Shown here piece by piece: positions 27,045 through 35,110 of a stretch of DNA of 38,161 bases. Position 1 is the stretch's first letter; each line of letters begins with the position of its first letter. The DNA lies in assembly GCA_012035135.1 (NCBI GenBank), contig JAAUPI010000022.1:1-38161 (forward strand), in the 5' to 3' direction. The notes beneath the pieces are model-generated. The model did no database searches, had not been told where the DNA came from, and saw nothing but the letters and a program-made list of their open reading frames with translations. The position numbers and the translations under genes were made by a program. The DNA is from Microcoleus sp. CSU_2_2 (lineage in GTDB: Bacteria; Cyanobacteriota; Cyanobacteriia; Cyanobacteriales; Microcoleaceae).

Positions 27045-27115
27045 TAGACATCTCCTAAAAATAATATGGAAGCCTTGCCCTATCTGGACAAAAACCTAAT
27101 TATAGGAGATGTCTA
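27045..27115. mobile_element. 71-bp miniature element with GACATCTCCTA ends
   Basis: TAGACATCTCCTA and TAGGAGATGTCTA form perfect 13-bp terminal repeats including TA at each boundary, which suggests TA target-site duplication as made by IS630/Tc1-type transposases. The inside is 45 bp and non-coding. It shares its ends with the 188-bp element at 34922-35109, the truncated copy at 38023-38161 and the degenerate 71-bp copy at 11871-11941. Confidence 0.7.
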
Positions 27116-27175
27116 TTAGTTATAAAGAATAGCCTGAAAACCCCCTCGACTTTATTCCAGGGATGAAAGGCAGTT

Positions 27176-27438
27176 GCAGGATTCGTCCTGCCTTGATTGA
27201 CTATCATGCCGAATCATGTTAAGACCGTGTTTTGGCGTGGTAAGATGTCACTTGTCAGTACAAGACATTAAAACCTACCCCCGGACTGGGGGAAAGTTAC
27301 GACCGAGGAGCTAGTTGCAATGCTAGGATAGCAGACCGCCATTTTTGGTGAAAGGATTGCGCCCGGAAACCCTAGCAATAGGGATATTCAGGCTGCAAAG
27401 TCTTAAGAATCCCCGAGTCTTTAGACCGGGGAGTGTCA
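27176..27438 (+). ncRNA. Structured RNA resembling an IscB/TnpB omega RNA (HEARO-like), without a nuclease gene
   Basis: A series of hairpins runs through this non-coding stretch: CAGGA-TTCG-TCCTG (27176-27190), ATGTCA-CTTGT-CAGT-ACAAG-ACAT (about 27245-27269), CCCCC-GGACT-GGGGG, CTAG..CTAG (about 27310-27326), CCCTA-GCAA-TAGGG (27370-27383) and a final CCCCGAGTC-TTTA-GACCGGGG followed by AGTGTCA. The close GAATCCCCG...CGGGGAGTGTCA ending and the whole pattern resemble guide-scaffold RNAs of IS200/IS605-type elements, in particular HEARO, the RNA upstream of iscB. No IscB or TnpB ORF is next to it; a 63-residue gene follows. The family call is from memory of the pattern, not a model search. 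Confidence 0.5.
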
Positions 27439-27459
27439 ATGTTTATTAGTGAGGTCAGA

Positions 27460-27651
27460 ATGGCTAAGCGCCGCAATCTCAAGAAAGAGAAGGCACAACG
27501 AAATCAAGCATACGCCCGCAAGTTTCGCAAGCGCAGAAATCAAGATATGTTCTCTAACAAGAGAAGGCGATTTGACGGCGGTAACGGTGGCGGCATGGGC
27601 GCCATGAGTGGTGGTGGCAGAGACAAAGATATGGCTGCTGCTGAAGATTAA
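27460..27651 (+). CDS. Small basic protein, function unknown
   Basis: A 63-residue protein. The N-terminal half is very basic ([20 protein letters not shown], then KFRKRRNQ), and the C-terminal half is Gly/Met-rich and ends acidic ([20 protein letters not shown]). It could bind RNA or DNA, but I recognise no domain. The frame is open from a GTG at 27433, inside the tail of the structured RNA; I prefer the ATG at 27460, which follows GAGGTCAG. Its TAA overlaps the stop codon of argH, coming from the other side. The basic N-terminus resembles small conserved cyanobacterial hypothetical proteins. Confidence 0.65.
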   Translation: MAKRRNLKKEKAQRNQAYARKFRKRRNQDMFSNKRRRFDGGNGGGMGAMSGGGRDKDMAAAED

Positions 27652-29036
27652 TTGCCGAGCCGATCGCGCGCCGCAATCAGTGATTTCCTCACTTGTTCAA
27701 ATCCGGTCCCCCCGTAACTATTGCGCGCCGCCACTACTTGCTGAGGTGCGATCGCGCTGTAAATATCTGTCTCAAAGGCTGGGTGCAATTCTTTCCACTC
27801 CTGGAGTGTCAAATCTTTGAGGAGTTTGCCCCCCGAGAGACAGGTTTTAACGACTTTGCCGACGAGGTTGTAAGCTTCCCGGAAGGGAACGCCTCTGGCG
27901 GCTAAGTAATCTGCTACGTCTGTAGCGTTGGAAAAGTCTTCTGTGACAGCCGCGGCGAGGCGATCGCCATTAAATGCGATTCCTTCCCGCAGCAAAATTG
28001 TCATTGCCTCCAAGCAGGCTTGTACCGTTTTTACGCTGTCAAACAAAGCTTCTTTATCTTCTTGCAAATCTTTGTTGTAGGCCAAAGGCAGTCCCTTCAC
28101 AACTACGAGTAAGGCTTGCAAGTGACCGAAAACTCGCCCCGCTTTGCCCCGCACCAATTCTGGTACGTCGGGATTCTTTTTCTGGGGCATGATGCTAGAA
28201 CCCGTAGCGCAGCTATCTGTGAGCGAAATAAAGCCAAATTCGTGGGACGCCCACAGAATCATTTCTTCTGACAAACGGCTCAGGTGTACCATAATTATGC
28301 CGGCAGCAGCGAGAAATTCGATCGCAAAATCTCGATCGCTCACTCCATCTAAGCTGTTAGCATAAACGCTGTCAAATTGCAAGAGTTCTGCTGTATAGTG
28401 TCGGTCGATCGGGAAAGTCGTCCCCGCCAGAGCCCCACAGCCGAGAGGCGAAACATTTACCCGCTTGTAGATATCGCCGAGGCGTTCCCAGTCGCGATCG
28501 GCCATTTCAAAATAAGCTAACAGGTAATGAGCCAAACTAATCGGCTGAGCGCGCTGCAAGTGCGTGTAACCGGGGATTAAAGTTTCCACATTAGTCTGAG
28601 CAATGTCAAGCAAAACAGCTTGAAATTCTCGTAACGAGGAGCGAATTTGGGTGATCCGATCGCGCAGATACAAGCGAGTATCCGTACCTGCTTGGTCATT
28701 GCGGGACCTAGCCGTGTGCAGTTTTTTCCCTGCATCGCCAACTATTTCCGTCAGCCGCTTTTCTACTGCAAAGTGAACATCTTCTGCATCAACTCCCGGT
28801 ACAAAAAGTCCTTGGCGGTATTCCCGACCAATCTGTTCCAAACCATTGGCTAATTGTTCGCCTTCTGCTGCTGAAATAATGCCCGTTTTTGCCAGCATCT
28901 TAGCGTGAGCGATCGAACCAGCCAAATCGTACTCAATCAGTTCAATGTCAAAGCCAATGCTAGCATTAAATCTGGCGATCGCCGGATGCAGCGCCGATTC
29001 AAATCTTTGACTCCAAGTTTTTTGTTGTGTTGTCAT
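27648..29036 (-). CDS. argH: Argininosuccinate lyase
   Basis: Splits argininosuccinate into arginine and fumarate, the last step of arginine synthesis. The 462-residue product has normal length and the superfamily signature [12 protein letters not shown] at about 280-291, whose Ser is the catalytic base. Other family features are [18 protein letters not shown] at the start, [13 protein letters not shown] [32 protein letters not shown] and [20 protein letters not shown]. It is the last gene of the minus-strand nusB-ftsY-PP2C run, after a 245-bp gap. Its stop shares the sequence TTAA with the stop of the facing small gene. Confidence 0.97.
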   Translation of the reverse strand: MTTQQKTWSQRFESALHPAIARFNASIGFDIELIEYDLAGSIAHAKMLAKTGIISAAEGEQLANGLEQIGREYRQGLFVPGVDAEDVHFAVEKRLTEIVGDAGKKLHTARSRNDQAGTDTRLYLRDRITQIRSSLREFQAVLLDIAQTNVETLIPGYTHLQRAQPISLAHYLLAYFEMADRDWERLGDIYKRVNVSPLGCGALAGTTFPIDRHYTAELLQFDSVYANSLDGVSDRDFAIEFLAAAGIIMVHLSRLSEEMILWASHEFGFISLTDSCATGSSIMPQKKNPDVPELVRGKAGRVFGHLQALLVVVKGLPLAYNKDLQEDKEALFDSVKTVQACLEAMTILLREGIAFNGDRLAAAVTEDFSNATDVADYLAARGVPFREAYNLVGKVVKTCLSGGKLLKDLTLQEWKELHPAFETDIYSAIAPQQVVAARNSYGGTGFEQVRKSLIAARDRLGN

Positions 29037-29084
29037 TTGTGAAGGTAAAACTCGATATTTTTTGCAAAAGGCTAAAAAAACCTT

Positions 29085-29175
29085 TTTGTAGTAAAGACTT
29101 TAATCCTTACTACCGTTTGTAGTGAAGACTACATTCGTTGCTATTAACTGATGAAATAAATGACTAAAGTCCTGA
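29085..29175. repeat. Inverted GTAGTAAAGACTTTAATCCTTACTAC repeats
   Basis: GTAGTAAAGAC and CTTTAATCCTTACTAC face each other, and related arms (GTAGTGAAGACTACA, ACTAAAGTCCTGACTAC) follow, all upstream of argH. It is a type of dispersed repeat common in filamentous cyanobacteria. No ORF. Confidence 0.5.
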
Positions 29176-29281
29176 CTACAAACTTTTTAGATTTGGCCGT
29201 TCGGCTCCGATCGCTAATCAATCACAACAGCTTTTACGATCTACCTTTGCCTGATGCAATAAGTGGGTGCAAACCACAACT

Positions 29282-29518
29282 TTAAGGCATAATCCCTTTA
29301 ATGAACCAGCCGATAAACATACCAATAAAAAAAGCTCCTATTTGACCGGTAGAAACAAAATTGTTCCAAGCTTTTTGGAAATTAGTAAAAATTGCGTAGT
29401 CTTGAGCCAGTATGGGCGAACTTAAATGCGACTTCACCACCAGCAAATGAGCTGCGCTGTCCCAATCGATCGCCCCGGTTAGTCCAGCAGTAATTTCCGG
29501 CATTAAATTAACTATCAT
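29282..29518 (-). CDS. Small single-pass membrane protein, coupled to the PP2C gene
   Basis: A 78-residue protein of unknown function. Its first 50 residues (MIVNLMPEITAGLTGAIDWD...) are soluble-looking, and the C-terminus GQIGAFFIGMFIGWFIKGIM is one membrane helix. The start is the ATG at 29518, which lies inside the last codons of the phosphatase gene: the two overlap by 11 bases. AGGAGA lies 8 bases upstream, within the phosphatase coding sequence. The overlap suggests translational coupling and a joint role, perhaps membrane tethering of the phosphatase. No family is recognised. Confidence 0.65.
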   Translation of the reverse strand: MIVNLMPEITAGLTGAIDWDSAAHLLVVKSHLSSPILAQDYAIFTNFQKAWNNFVSTGQIGAFFIGMFIGWFIKGIMP

Positions 29519-30995
29519 TGTAATTTTCTCCTGTAGCAGGTGTAACTTTGAGTACAACTAGGGTCATGTCATCTTCATTGCGGTTGCCGATGCCGATAAA
29601 TTGGTGAACGCGATCGAACAAATAACTCAAAATTTCTTCAGCACTCTGATAATTTTGACAAGCCCACTGAAAAGCAGCGGTCAAGTTTTCTTCATCAAAT
29701 CGATCGCCCCTTTGATTAGCAGCATCGGTAAATCCGTCTGTGTAATAAATAATAGTATCTCCTGGCTGCAATTGTACTTGTGCTTCTTGGTAGTGCGAAT
29801 CTGCATCCAAGCCAATTAGCATTCCCTCTAAAGTATCCAACCGCTCGATAGAATTTGTTGCTGCTTGCCAGAGCAAAGGTGGGTGGTGAGCGGCATTACT
29901 ATAGGATAAAACGCGAGTTTTCGGGTCGTACTCCGAATAAAACAAAGTTACAAAACGGTGGGAATTTTCCAAATCCGCGTGCATTACCCGGTTTAAATGT
30001 TGCAAAATTCTCGACGGCGAGTGGCGGTTCAATACCTCTGCCCGCAGCATACCCCGCGTCATCGTCATCAGCAGGCCCGCTGGCACTCCTTTGCCCATCA
30101 CGTCGCCGATCACAATGCTCCAGCGACCTTTGTCGATTTTGGACTTAAGATTTTGAATCAGGGATGGGGGGTTTTCCCCCTCATTATCCTTGCCTATGGG
30201 GTCATAGTCAGCAGGAATAAAATCATAATAATCTCCGCCGACTCTGCTAGCAGTTTGGCAGCGGGCGGCCACGTCAACGCCGGGAATTGTCGGGCAACTA
30301 CGGGGCAGCAGTCGCAATTGAATTTCAGCTCCGATTTCTAATTCACGGTCTAAGCGTTCTTTTTCTGCCAGCTTAGCAGTAAGCTCGTCTTTGGCGATCG
30401 CCACTGCGGTTTGATCTGCCACTAGCCGGACTAACTTCTGTCGGCCCGGAGTCCACAAATATTGCGGGTCACTGCTAAAAACATAAAGTCGTCCCCGTTC
30501 CAAATTCTTCAGCAAAATTGGCGCCCCAAACAAGTGAACGTCGGGCCCCAGAAAGCGACTGACTTGAATGTCGAGATTAGAGCTTTGCCCAGAGGTTTCT
30601 GAAATAAATTCTGCCGTCATTCCGACACCTGCTGTCACTTGCCTCGTTGCCATTTCCAGCGCTTTTTTCATATCTTGACACTGCCGTCCTTCCTGACAGT
30701 GCAACTGCTGAAATCTGACTTGACCGTTGGCCTTGAACAGCACCAAGGCTCCCCCGTCGGCGTCGGTAACGCGAGTCGCGACTAAAGGAACCAACTCCAA
30801 AAATTGGTTGAGATTGTTAAAACTTCGCAGGGCAAATCCCAGCGAACTCAACATATCTTGAACGTTGTACTGGTATCGGTGCAAGCGTGCCACTAGTTCT
30901 TTGAGTGCGAAGACTGGCGTCACGTCGATCGAATTGCGACCGGAAGGGCGGTCAGCAGGCTGAGGTGAGGGGCGAGGCAAAGGCACAGCAGTCAT
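29508..30995 (-). CDS. PP2C-type serine phosphatase with GAF domain (SpoIIE/RsbU family)
   Basis: The 495-residue product has an N-terminal helical part, a GAF domain (about 55-205) and an RsbU/SpoIIE phosphatase domain (about 230-485). Metal-binding and core motifs are visible: SRVGGDYYDFIP, WSIVIGDVMGKGVPAGLLM, TLFYSEYDP, YSNAAHHPPLLW, GDTIIYYTDGFTDAAN and NRNEDDMTLVVLKV. Such phosphatases act on anti-anti-sigma proteins in partner-switching stress control; the targets here are unknown. Between FIPAD and GRWSIV it has a ~28-residue insert including PPSLIQNLKSKIDK, whose DNA is a CCAAAAT-type repeat. The gene lies downstream of ftsY and is 11-bp overlapped by a small membrane-protein gene. 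Confidence 0.9.
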   Translation of the reverse strand: MTAVPLPRPSPQPADRPSGRNSIDVTPVFALKELVARLHRYQYNVQDMLSSLGFALRSFNNLNQFLELVPLVATRVTDADGGALVLFKANGQVRFQQLHCQEGRQCQDMKKALEMATRQVTAGVGMTAEFISETSGQSSNLDIQVSRFLGPDVHLFGAPILLKNLERGRLYVFSSDPQYLWTPGRQKLVRLVADQTAVAIAKDELTAKLAEKERLDRELEIGAEIQLRLLPRSCPTIPGVDVAARCQTASRVGGDYYDFIPADYDPIGKDNEGENPPSLIQNLKSKIDKGRWSIVIGDVMGKGVPAGLLMTMTRGMLRAEVLNRHSPSRILQHLNRVMHADLENSHRFVTLFYSEYDPKTRVLSYSNAAHHPPLLWQAATNSIERLDTLEGMLIGLDADSHYQEAQVQLQPGDTIIYYTDGFTDAANQRGDRFDEENLTAAFQWACQNYQSAEEILSYLFDRVHQFIGIGNRNEDDMTLVVLKVTPATGENYNDS

Positions 30996-31200
30996 TCAAT
31001 TTTGGATTTTGGATTTTGGATTTTAGATTATCCCCATGGATGAATCCAGGGGCTGGCAAATTTTAGATTTTAGATTTTGGATGAGATTTTAGATTCAAGG
31101 ATTTTAATTGGTCTTAGTCCTGAGATTACGATCCCGTATGTCCGCCCCAGAAATTGGGACAGCTAAAGATAGCTCTCAATCAAAAAATCAAAAATCTAGA
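30996..31200. repeat. CCAAAAT short tandem repeats between ftsY and the PP2C gene
   Basis: Copies of TTTTGGA (the complement of TCCAAAA) run from the start codon of the PP2C gene to 31026, resume at about 31058-31100, and end in TCTAGAATCTAAAATCGA at the 3' end of ftsY. The repeat thus touches the coding ends on both sides. The core between holds no ORF. Confidence 0.6.
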
Positions 31201-32932
31201 ATCTAAAATCGAGTAGGGCTTCAACAAACTCGTAACTAGAAAATGGACGCAGGTCTTCGATACTTTCCCCGACTCCAATAAACCGGATCGGCAGAGCCAG
31301 TTGTTGCACTACTGCTAGGGCAACACCACCTTTAGCAGAACCATCGAGTTTTGTCAATACCACTCCGCTCAATTTTGCAGATTCTGCGAAAACTTCTGCC
31401 TGTCGCAAACCATTTTGCCCCAGTGTGGCATCCAAAACCAGTAGAGATTCTACGGTAGCGCCAGGAGCTTTTTTGTCTATAATGCGACGGATTTTGCTTA
31501 ATTCATCCATCAGATTTTTTTTGTTTTGCAGGCGGCCAGCGGTGTCTACGATCAGGAGTTCGGTGCCTTTGGCTTGGGCGGAGGCGATCGCATCAAATAC
31601 GACAGCAGCCGGATCGGTATTTTTACCTGGGTTGGCAATAATTTCGACACCGCTGCGGCTACCCCAAACTTTCACTTGTTCCACGGCGGCGGCCCGGAAA
31701 GTATCGGCCGCAGCAATTAAAGTTTTGTAACCGGACTTTTGGGCAATGTGGGCTAATTTGCCGATCGTCGTGGTTTTGCCGGCGCCGTTAACTCCTACGA
31801 TCAACCAGATATTAAAGGTTTCTTTTTCTGGGGCAAATGTCAGGCTGTAAGCGGGATTACCGACGGCGGTTTCGGCACAGGGAGCGTCGAGAAGATCGCG
31901 CAGAATGGTTTTGAGGTAGGCTAGAGCCTGTTCTGGCGGCAGCACTTCTTCTCTGAGTTTTGCTTGGAGGCGACTGATAATAATGTCGGTTGCTGCAACT
32001 CCGACATCGGCTTGTAGCAGCAAAGTTTCAATTTCTGCCACTGCATCTTCATTCAGCGGGCCTTGACCGACGATCGCCTTGAGTCGGTTAATTAAGCTGC
32101 GACGGGTTCTTTCTAAACCTTGTCGCAGTTTTTGTAGCCAAGTGATTTCTTCTACAGATATTTGATCTGGACGGCGGCCTTGACTGGCCAAGATTTCCGA
32201 CGACCACAGGAAGCCTTCGTCAAAGGCAAAACCGGGAAGTTCTTCGATGATTGCTGCTCTGGCCGCTGCTGCTGCAATTACCTCTGGTTCTTCGATTGCG
32301 GTTTCTTTGAGCCGTTCGATGCGTTCCATTCGATCGGCCTGAGCTCTAGCCCAAAATGGCACTGGTTCAGCATCGTCAGTGGCAGCCGTTTCCAAAACGG
32401 GAGTTGCAGGTTCGGGAATCTCTAAATTCTCTGCTGTAACTTCTATTTTTTCAGCAACAGGCGCGACAATTTCTGGTGACTCGGAAACTGGCTGCGGAAT
32501 TTCTGCAACTTCTGTGATTGGTTCCGGTTCTGTAGCTGTTTCGAGAGTTGGTGGTGCGGCAATTTCCAGAATTTCCGAGTTGAGGGTGGCAGGTTCGGCT
32601 GCAATTTCAACATTTATGGCGGTTTCTGGAGTTTCAGAAAGTTCGATCGCAACTGCTGTTTCAGCTTCGGGAACGGAAGTTTCTGCTGTTTCGGAAGCTG
32701 CTGTTTCTGATTTTTGCTGTTTTTGAATATTTTTATAAGCAGCTTTCGCCCAATTGAGATAATCTTCGGCTACCGCGGGGGAGTTTGGCTCTGCTGCGGT
32801 AGATGTGGCTGCATCTGTTGCAGGCTCAACCGGATCGGATTTTGCCGGGGAGTCTTGGGGCTGTTCTGGTGGTGTCTCTTGTTCAGAAGATCCGCTTTCA
32901 CTGTACTGACGACGAAACCAATTAAAAACCAT
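31196..32932 (-). CDS. ftsY: Signal recognition particle receptor FtsY
   Basis: GTPase that receives ribosome-SRP complexes at the membrane and delivers membrane proteins to the translocon. The 578-residue product has a long acidic A-domain (about 1-215) of Glu/Ala/Thr/Pro repeats, then an N domain (about 265-345, LRQGLERTRRSLINRLKAIV) and G domain: GVNGAGKTTTIGKLA (P loop), IAAADTFRAAAVEQ, LIVDTAGRLQNKKNLMDEL, VVLTKLDGSAKGGVALAV and GVGESIEDLRPF. The acidic part is unusually long and low in complexity. In many cyanobacteria nusB precedes ftsY and the PP2C gene and argH follow, as seen here. Confidence 0.96.
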   Translation of the reverse strand: MVFNWFRRQYSESGSSEQETPPEQPQDSPAKSDPVEPATDAATSTAAEPNSPAVAEDYLNWAKAAYKNIQKQQKSETAASETAETSVPEAETAVAIELSETPETAINVEIAAEPATLNSEILEIAAPPTLETATEPEPITEVAEIPQPVSESPEIVAPVAEKIEVTAENLEIPEPATPVLETAATDDAEPVPFWARAQADRMERIERLKETAIEEPEVIAAAAARAAIIEELPGFAFDEGFLWSSEILASQGRRPDQISVEEITWLQKLRQGLERTRRSLINRLKAIVGQGPLNEDAVAEIETLLLQADVGVAATDIIISRLQAKLREEVLPPEQALAYLKTILRDLLDAPCAETAVGNPAYSLTFAPEKETFNIWLIVGVNGAGKTTTIGKLAHIAQKSGYKTLIAAADTFRAAAVEQVKVWGSRSGVEIIANPGKNTDPAAVVFDAIASAQAKGTELLIVDTAGRLQNKKNLMDELSKIRRIIDKKAPGATVESLLVLDATLGQNGLRQAEVFAESAKLSGVVLTKLDGSAKGGVALAVVQQLALPIRFIGVGESIEDLRPFSSYEFVEALLDFRF

Positions 32933-32952
32933 AGAAGGAAATGGGGAATATA

Positions 32953-33113
32953 GTTATTAGTTATTAGTCATTAGTCATTAGCCATTGGGATGGGTAATGG
33001 GTAATTGGGAATGGGTAATTGGGAATGGGTAATTGGGAATGGGTAATTGGGAATGGGTAATTGGGAATGGGTAATGGGTAATGGGTAATGGGTAATTGGT
33101 AATTGGTAATTGG
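32953..33113. repeat. Tandem array of GGGAATGGGTAATT and GGGTAAT units
   Basis: Five copies of the 14-mer GGGAATGGGTAATT (about 32998-33068) are flanked by ATTAGTTATTAGTCATTAG-like and GGGTAATGGGTAAT/TTGGTAATTGG units. It fills almost the whole gap between nusB and ftsY. It is a slippage-prone microsatellite, not a CRISPR array: the units are adjacent without spacers. Confidence 0.75.
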
Positions 33114-33118
33114 AACTG

Positions 33119-33745
33119 TCAACTGACTTCTGCATTAATTTTATCGACTACTCGACGCAGCACTCCGTTGATGAATCGATGTCCTTCGTCGCCACTGTAG
33201 CGTTTTGCTAGTTGGACGGCTTCATTGACACCGACTTGTTCGGGTAAACCGAGAAATAGGATTTCTGCGATCGCAATTCTCATGATGTCTCGATCGATTC
33301 TAGGCAACCGTTCTATTTGCCAGTCTACAAGAGATTCTTTGAGCAATTCGTCAATTTGAGGGCGGTTTGTACTGACTTTTGTCAGGATTTGTAAGGCATA
33401 GGTGCGAACATCCTGCTGGTTAGCTAGCTGGATGATTTCTGGAAACTCCATCGCTGCGGCAAGACGGTTAATGGCTGTTTCGGTAAGTTCGACAGCTTCG
33501 CGCACCATTGTTCTGGCACTTTGCACGTCAGGGGCGCGAATTTCGCTGGCGAGGAGTTTGTCACTACCCCGCTGCACTTCGGCTGCAGCGGTTGAGAGGG
33601 CTTCTTGAACTTCAACAGTCAGGGTGCGGATGGCGGCTAGGATGACATCTTGCAGCTTCTTGGCTTCTAACAGTTCGGGATTGGCTGGTAGTTGGCTGAT
33701 GCCGAGGAGTGCGAGTTCGCGTGCTGTTTCACGGGCTTTTTTCAT
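33119..33745 (-). CDS. nusB: Transcription antitermination protein NusB
   Basis: Part of the NusB-S10 complex that supports rRNA antitermination. The 208-residue product starts MKKARETARELALLGISQLP and ends with the family signature RDIMRIAIAEILFLGLPEQV, NEAVQLAKRYSGDEGHRFIN and GVLRRVVDKI. It is longer than the ~140 residues of E. coli NusB because of an extended helical region (about 25-130), which is usual in cyanobacteria. It is upstream of ftsY on the same strand, separated only by the tandem repeat array. Confidence 0.93.
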   Translation of the reverse strand: MKKARETARELALLGISQLPANPELLEAKKLQDVILAAIRTLTVEVQEALSTAAAEVQRGSDKLLASEIRAPDVQSARTMVREAVELTETAINRLAAAMEFPEIIQLANQQDVRTYALQILTKVSTNRPQIDELLKESLVDWQIERLPRIDRDIMRIAIAEILFLGLPEQVGVNEAVQLAKRYSGDEGHRFINGVLRRVVDKINAEVS

Positions 33746-33864
33746 AATTTTTAGATAGGAATTCGGGATTTAGGAATTTGTCATTGACATACTGATTCAT
33801 TTACGCTGAACATTTCTCTACATAGCTGTGCAATGCTGGAGATGTAACGATAGCAATCCCGTCA

Positions 33865-34590
33865 TTACTCTTCTTCTAGAGGTACAGGCTGGTATCTTGC
33901 CTCGGATACCAAAGGTTCGAGTTTCTTACCTGTGGCGCTGTCGGCAGTTTCTGAAACTGAGTTGCTGGGGTTGACGATGCCGCCAGAGATGATGACTTTA
34001 AAGGCATCTTCGATCGACATGGAAAGATTGACAACATCTGCTTCCGGAACAATAGCGTACCATCCGGTGGTGGGGTTGGGAGTGGTGGGGATGAAAACGC
34101 CGATCGGAGTTTCGCCGGTCAGGTGAGGTGGCATATCATTACTTTCGATCGTGCCGGTCACAAATGCTAAAGTCCAGATTCCCCGCCGGGGATACTCCAC
34201 TAATACCACCCGACGAAATTTGTCGTTGGACTTTAGGATGGTTCCTAGCAGTTGTTTGAGGGTTTTGTAAACTGAACCTGCTAGCGGAATAGCTTGCAAC
34301 AGCCGTTCGCCAAAGTCTAGCAGCCACTTCCCAAAGATGTTGCGGGCCATAAGACCGATGACTAAAATGCTCAGCAGGGGTACAGCTAGCCCTACTAAGA
34401 GATTCAGCAGATTCACCAAAATCGGATGAAGTCCGTCAAAAGGGTTGATCTGCTTGGGAATTTTGGTGAGAAAATTGATGACCCAACTGGCAACAGTGAT
34501 TGTCAGCCAGATGGTGGTAGCTAAGGGGATCACTACCAGCAGACCTGCGATCAGGTCGTTTTTTAAGTCTTGTTTGATGCGTTGGAGCAC
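33865..34590 (-). CDS. DUF502 membrane protein
   Basis: The 241-residue product belongs to the DUF502 family of unknown function. Two membrane helices are visible: LIAGLLVVIPLATTIWLTIT at about 13-32 and the hydrophobic stretch LLNLLVGLAVPLLSILVIGL at about 61-80. Family landmarks follow: GERLLQAIPLAGSVYKTLKQ, VVLVEYPRRGIWTLAFVTG, GVFIPTTPNPTTGWYAIVP and MSIEDAFKVIISGGIVNP. The last ~40 residues are polar and low in complexity. It precedes nusB by 119 bp on the same strand, so it may start the whole nusB-ftsY unit. Confidence 0.88.
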   Translation of the reverse strand: MLQRIKQDLKNDLIAGLLVVIPLATTIWLTITVASWVINFLTKIPKQINPFDGLHPILVNLLNLLVGLAVPLLSILVIGLMARNIFGKWLLDFGERLLQAIPLAGSVYKTLKQLLGTILKSNDKFRRVVLVEYPRRGIWTLAFVTGTIESNDMPPHLTGETPIGVFIPTTPNPTTGWYAIVPEADVVNLSMSIEDAFKVIISGGIVNPSNSVSETADSATGKKLEPLVSEARYQPVPLEEE

Positions 34591-34679
34591 GGGTGGTCAA
34601 CTCTCCTCATAACTGGCTGTAATTGACATCCTCTATCACATTCTCACATTTGTGTGAAATTTTTAGTGCTGTCAGCAGC

Positions 34680-34862
34680 GCATACTGGCGGGCTTTCGCC
34701 CGCTCCTGTAAAGCCGCCCTCCGCTATCGCTAAAGGGCGGGGTTTCTACCCAATTTTTCTAATGACCGGAACAAACTTTGCCTGGTTAAGTGTATATTGT
34801 GAAGTACCCCAACCTGCTTCGCTGAGGTTGGGACTGCCAACTTCTTTGAATCAGTGACGGTC
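34680..34862. repeat. Cluster of strong hairpins, possible IS200/IS605-like remnant
   Basis: Three hairpins stand close together: GCGGGC-TTTC-GCCCGC (34688-34703), CCGCCCT/AGGGCGG (34714-34740) and CCCAACCT/AGGTTGGG (34808-34832). No protein-coding frame is convincing. Such hairpin ends resemble IS200/IS605-type element ends or their RNAs, but no transposase is present. Confidence 0.35.
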
Positions 34863-34921
34863 TTATTCGTCTTCGGGGTTTCCCGTCTCATCCGCCGTCG
34901 CCACGTTGGGAACATCGCCAG
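34863..34921 (-). pseudogene. Possible C-terminal gene fragment cut by the miniature element
   Basis: On the minus strand one frame reads GDVPNVATADETGNPEDE and then TAA (34863-34865). It abuts the left end of the element at 34922. Upstream in this direction is the element itself, whose terminal repeat supplies an ATG in frame (ATGTCTACTGGCGATG). The piece looks like the acidic tail of a lost protein; it may be chance. Confidence 0.25.
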
Positions 34922-35109
34922 TAGACATCTCCTAAAAAGAAATTAGCCCATTGCGATCGATCGCATTCTGTGGGGTCGGGTGAAGCATTTGGACATAAAC
35001 TAAGCAGGTTTGAGGCACAGACTGTCGCCCGTTAGGGCGGGCTCTCTTGGCACCGCCCCTACCCCCTACATATATCGAACAGCAAGAGATTCTTTTTAGG
35101 AGATGTCTA
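34922..35109. mobile_element. 188-bp miniature element with 20-bp perfect terminal repeats
   Basis: TAGACATCTCCTAAAAAGAA at the left is exactly complementary to TTCTTTTTAGGAGATGTCTA at the right, with TA at both ends, which fits a TA target duplication (IS630/Tc1-type). The 148-bp middle (AGCATTTGGACATAAACTAA, GGGCGGGCTCTCTTGGCACC) encodes nothing obvious. A second copy, same orientation, starts at 38023. It ends 47 bp before the ATG of the 918-residue protein. Confidence 0.8.
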
Positions 35110-35110
35110 A

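Noticed and set aside
32379..32726. 115-residue plus-strand Ser/Ala/Gly/Val-rich ORF
   Set aside because: It is the antisense of the low-complexity acidic part of ftsY.
32998..33068. CRISPR array from regular GGGAATGGGTAATT repeats
   Set aside because: Units are directly adjacent and only 14 bp; there are no spacers and no cas genes. It is a simple tandem repeat.
34654..34857. 67-residue plus-strand ORF before the propeller gene
   Set aside because: It is made of hairpin arms, with no sign of protein conservation.
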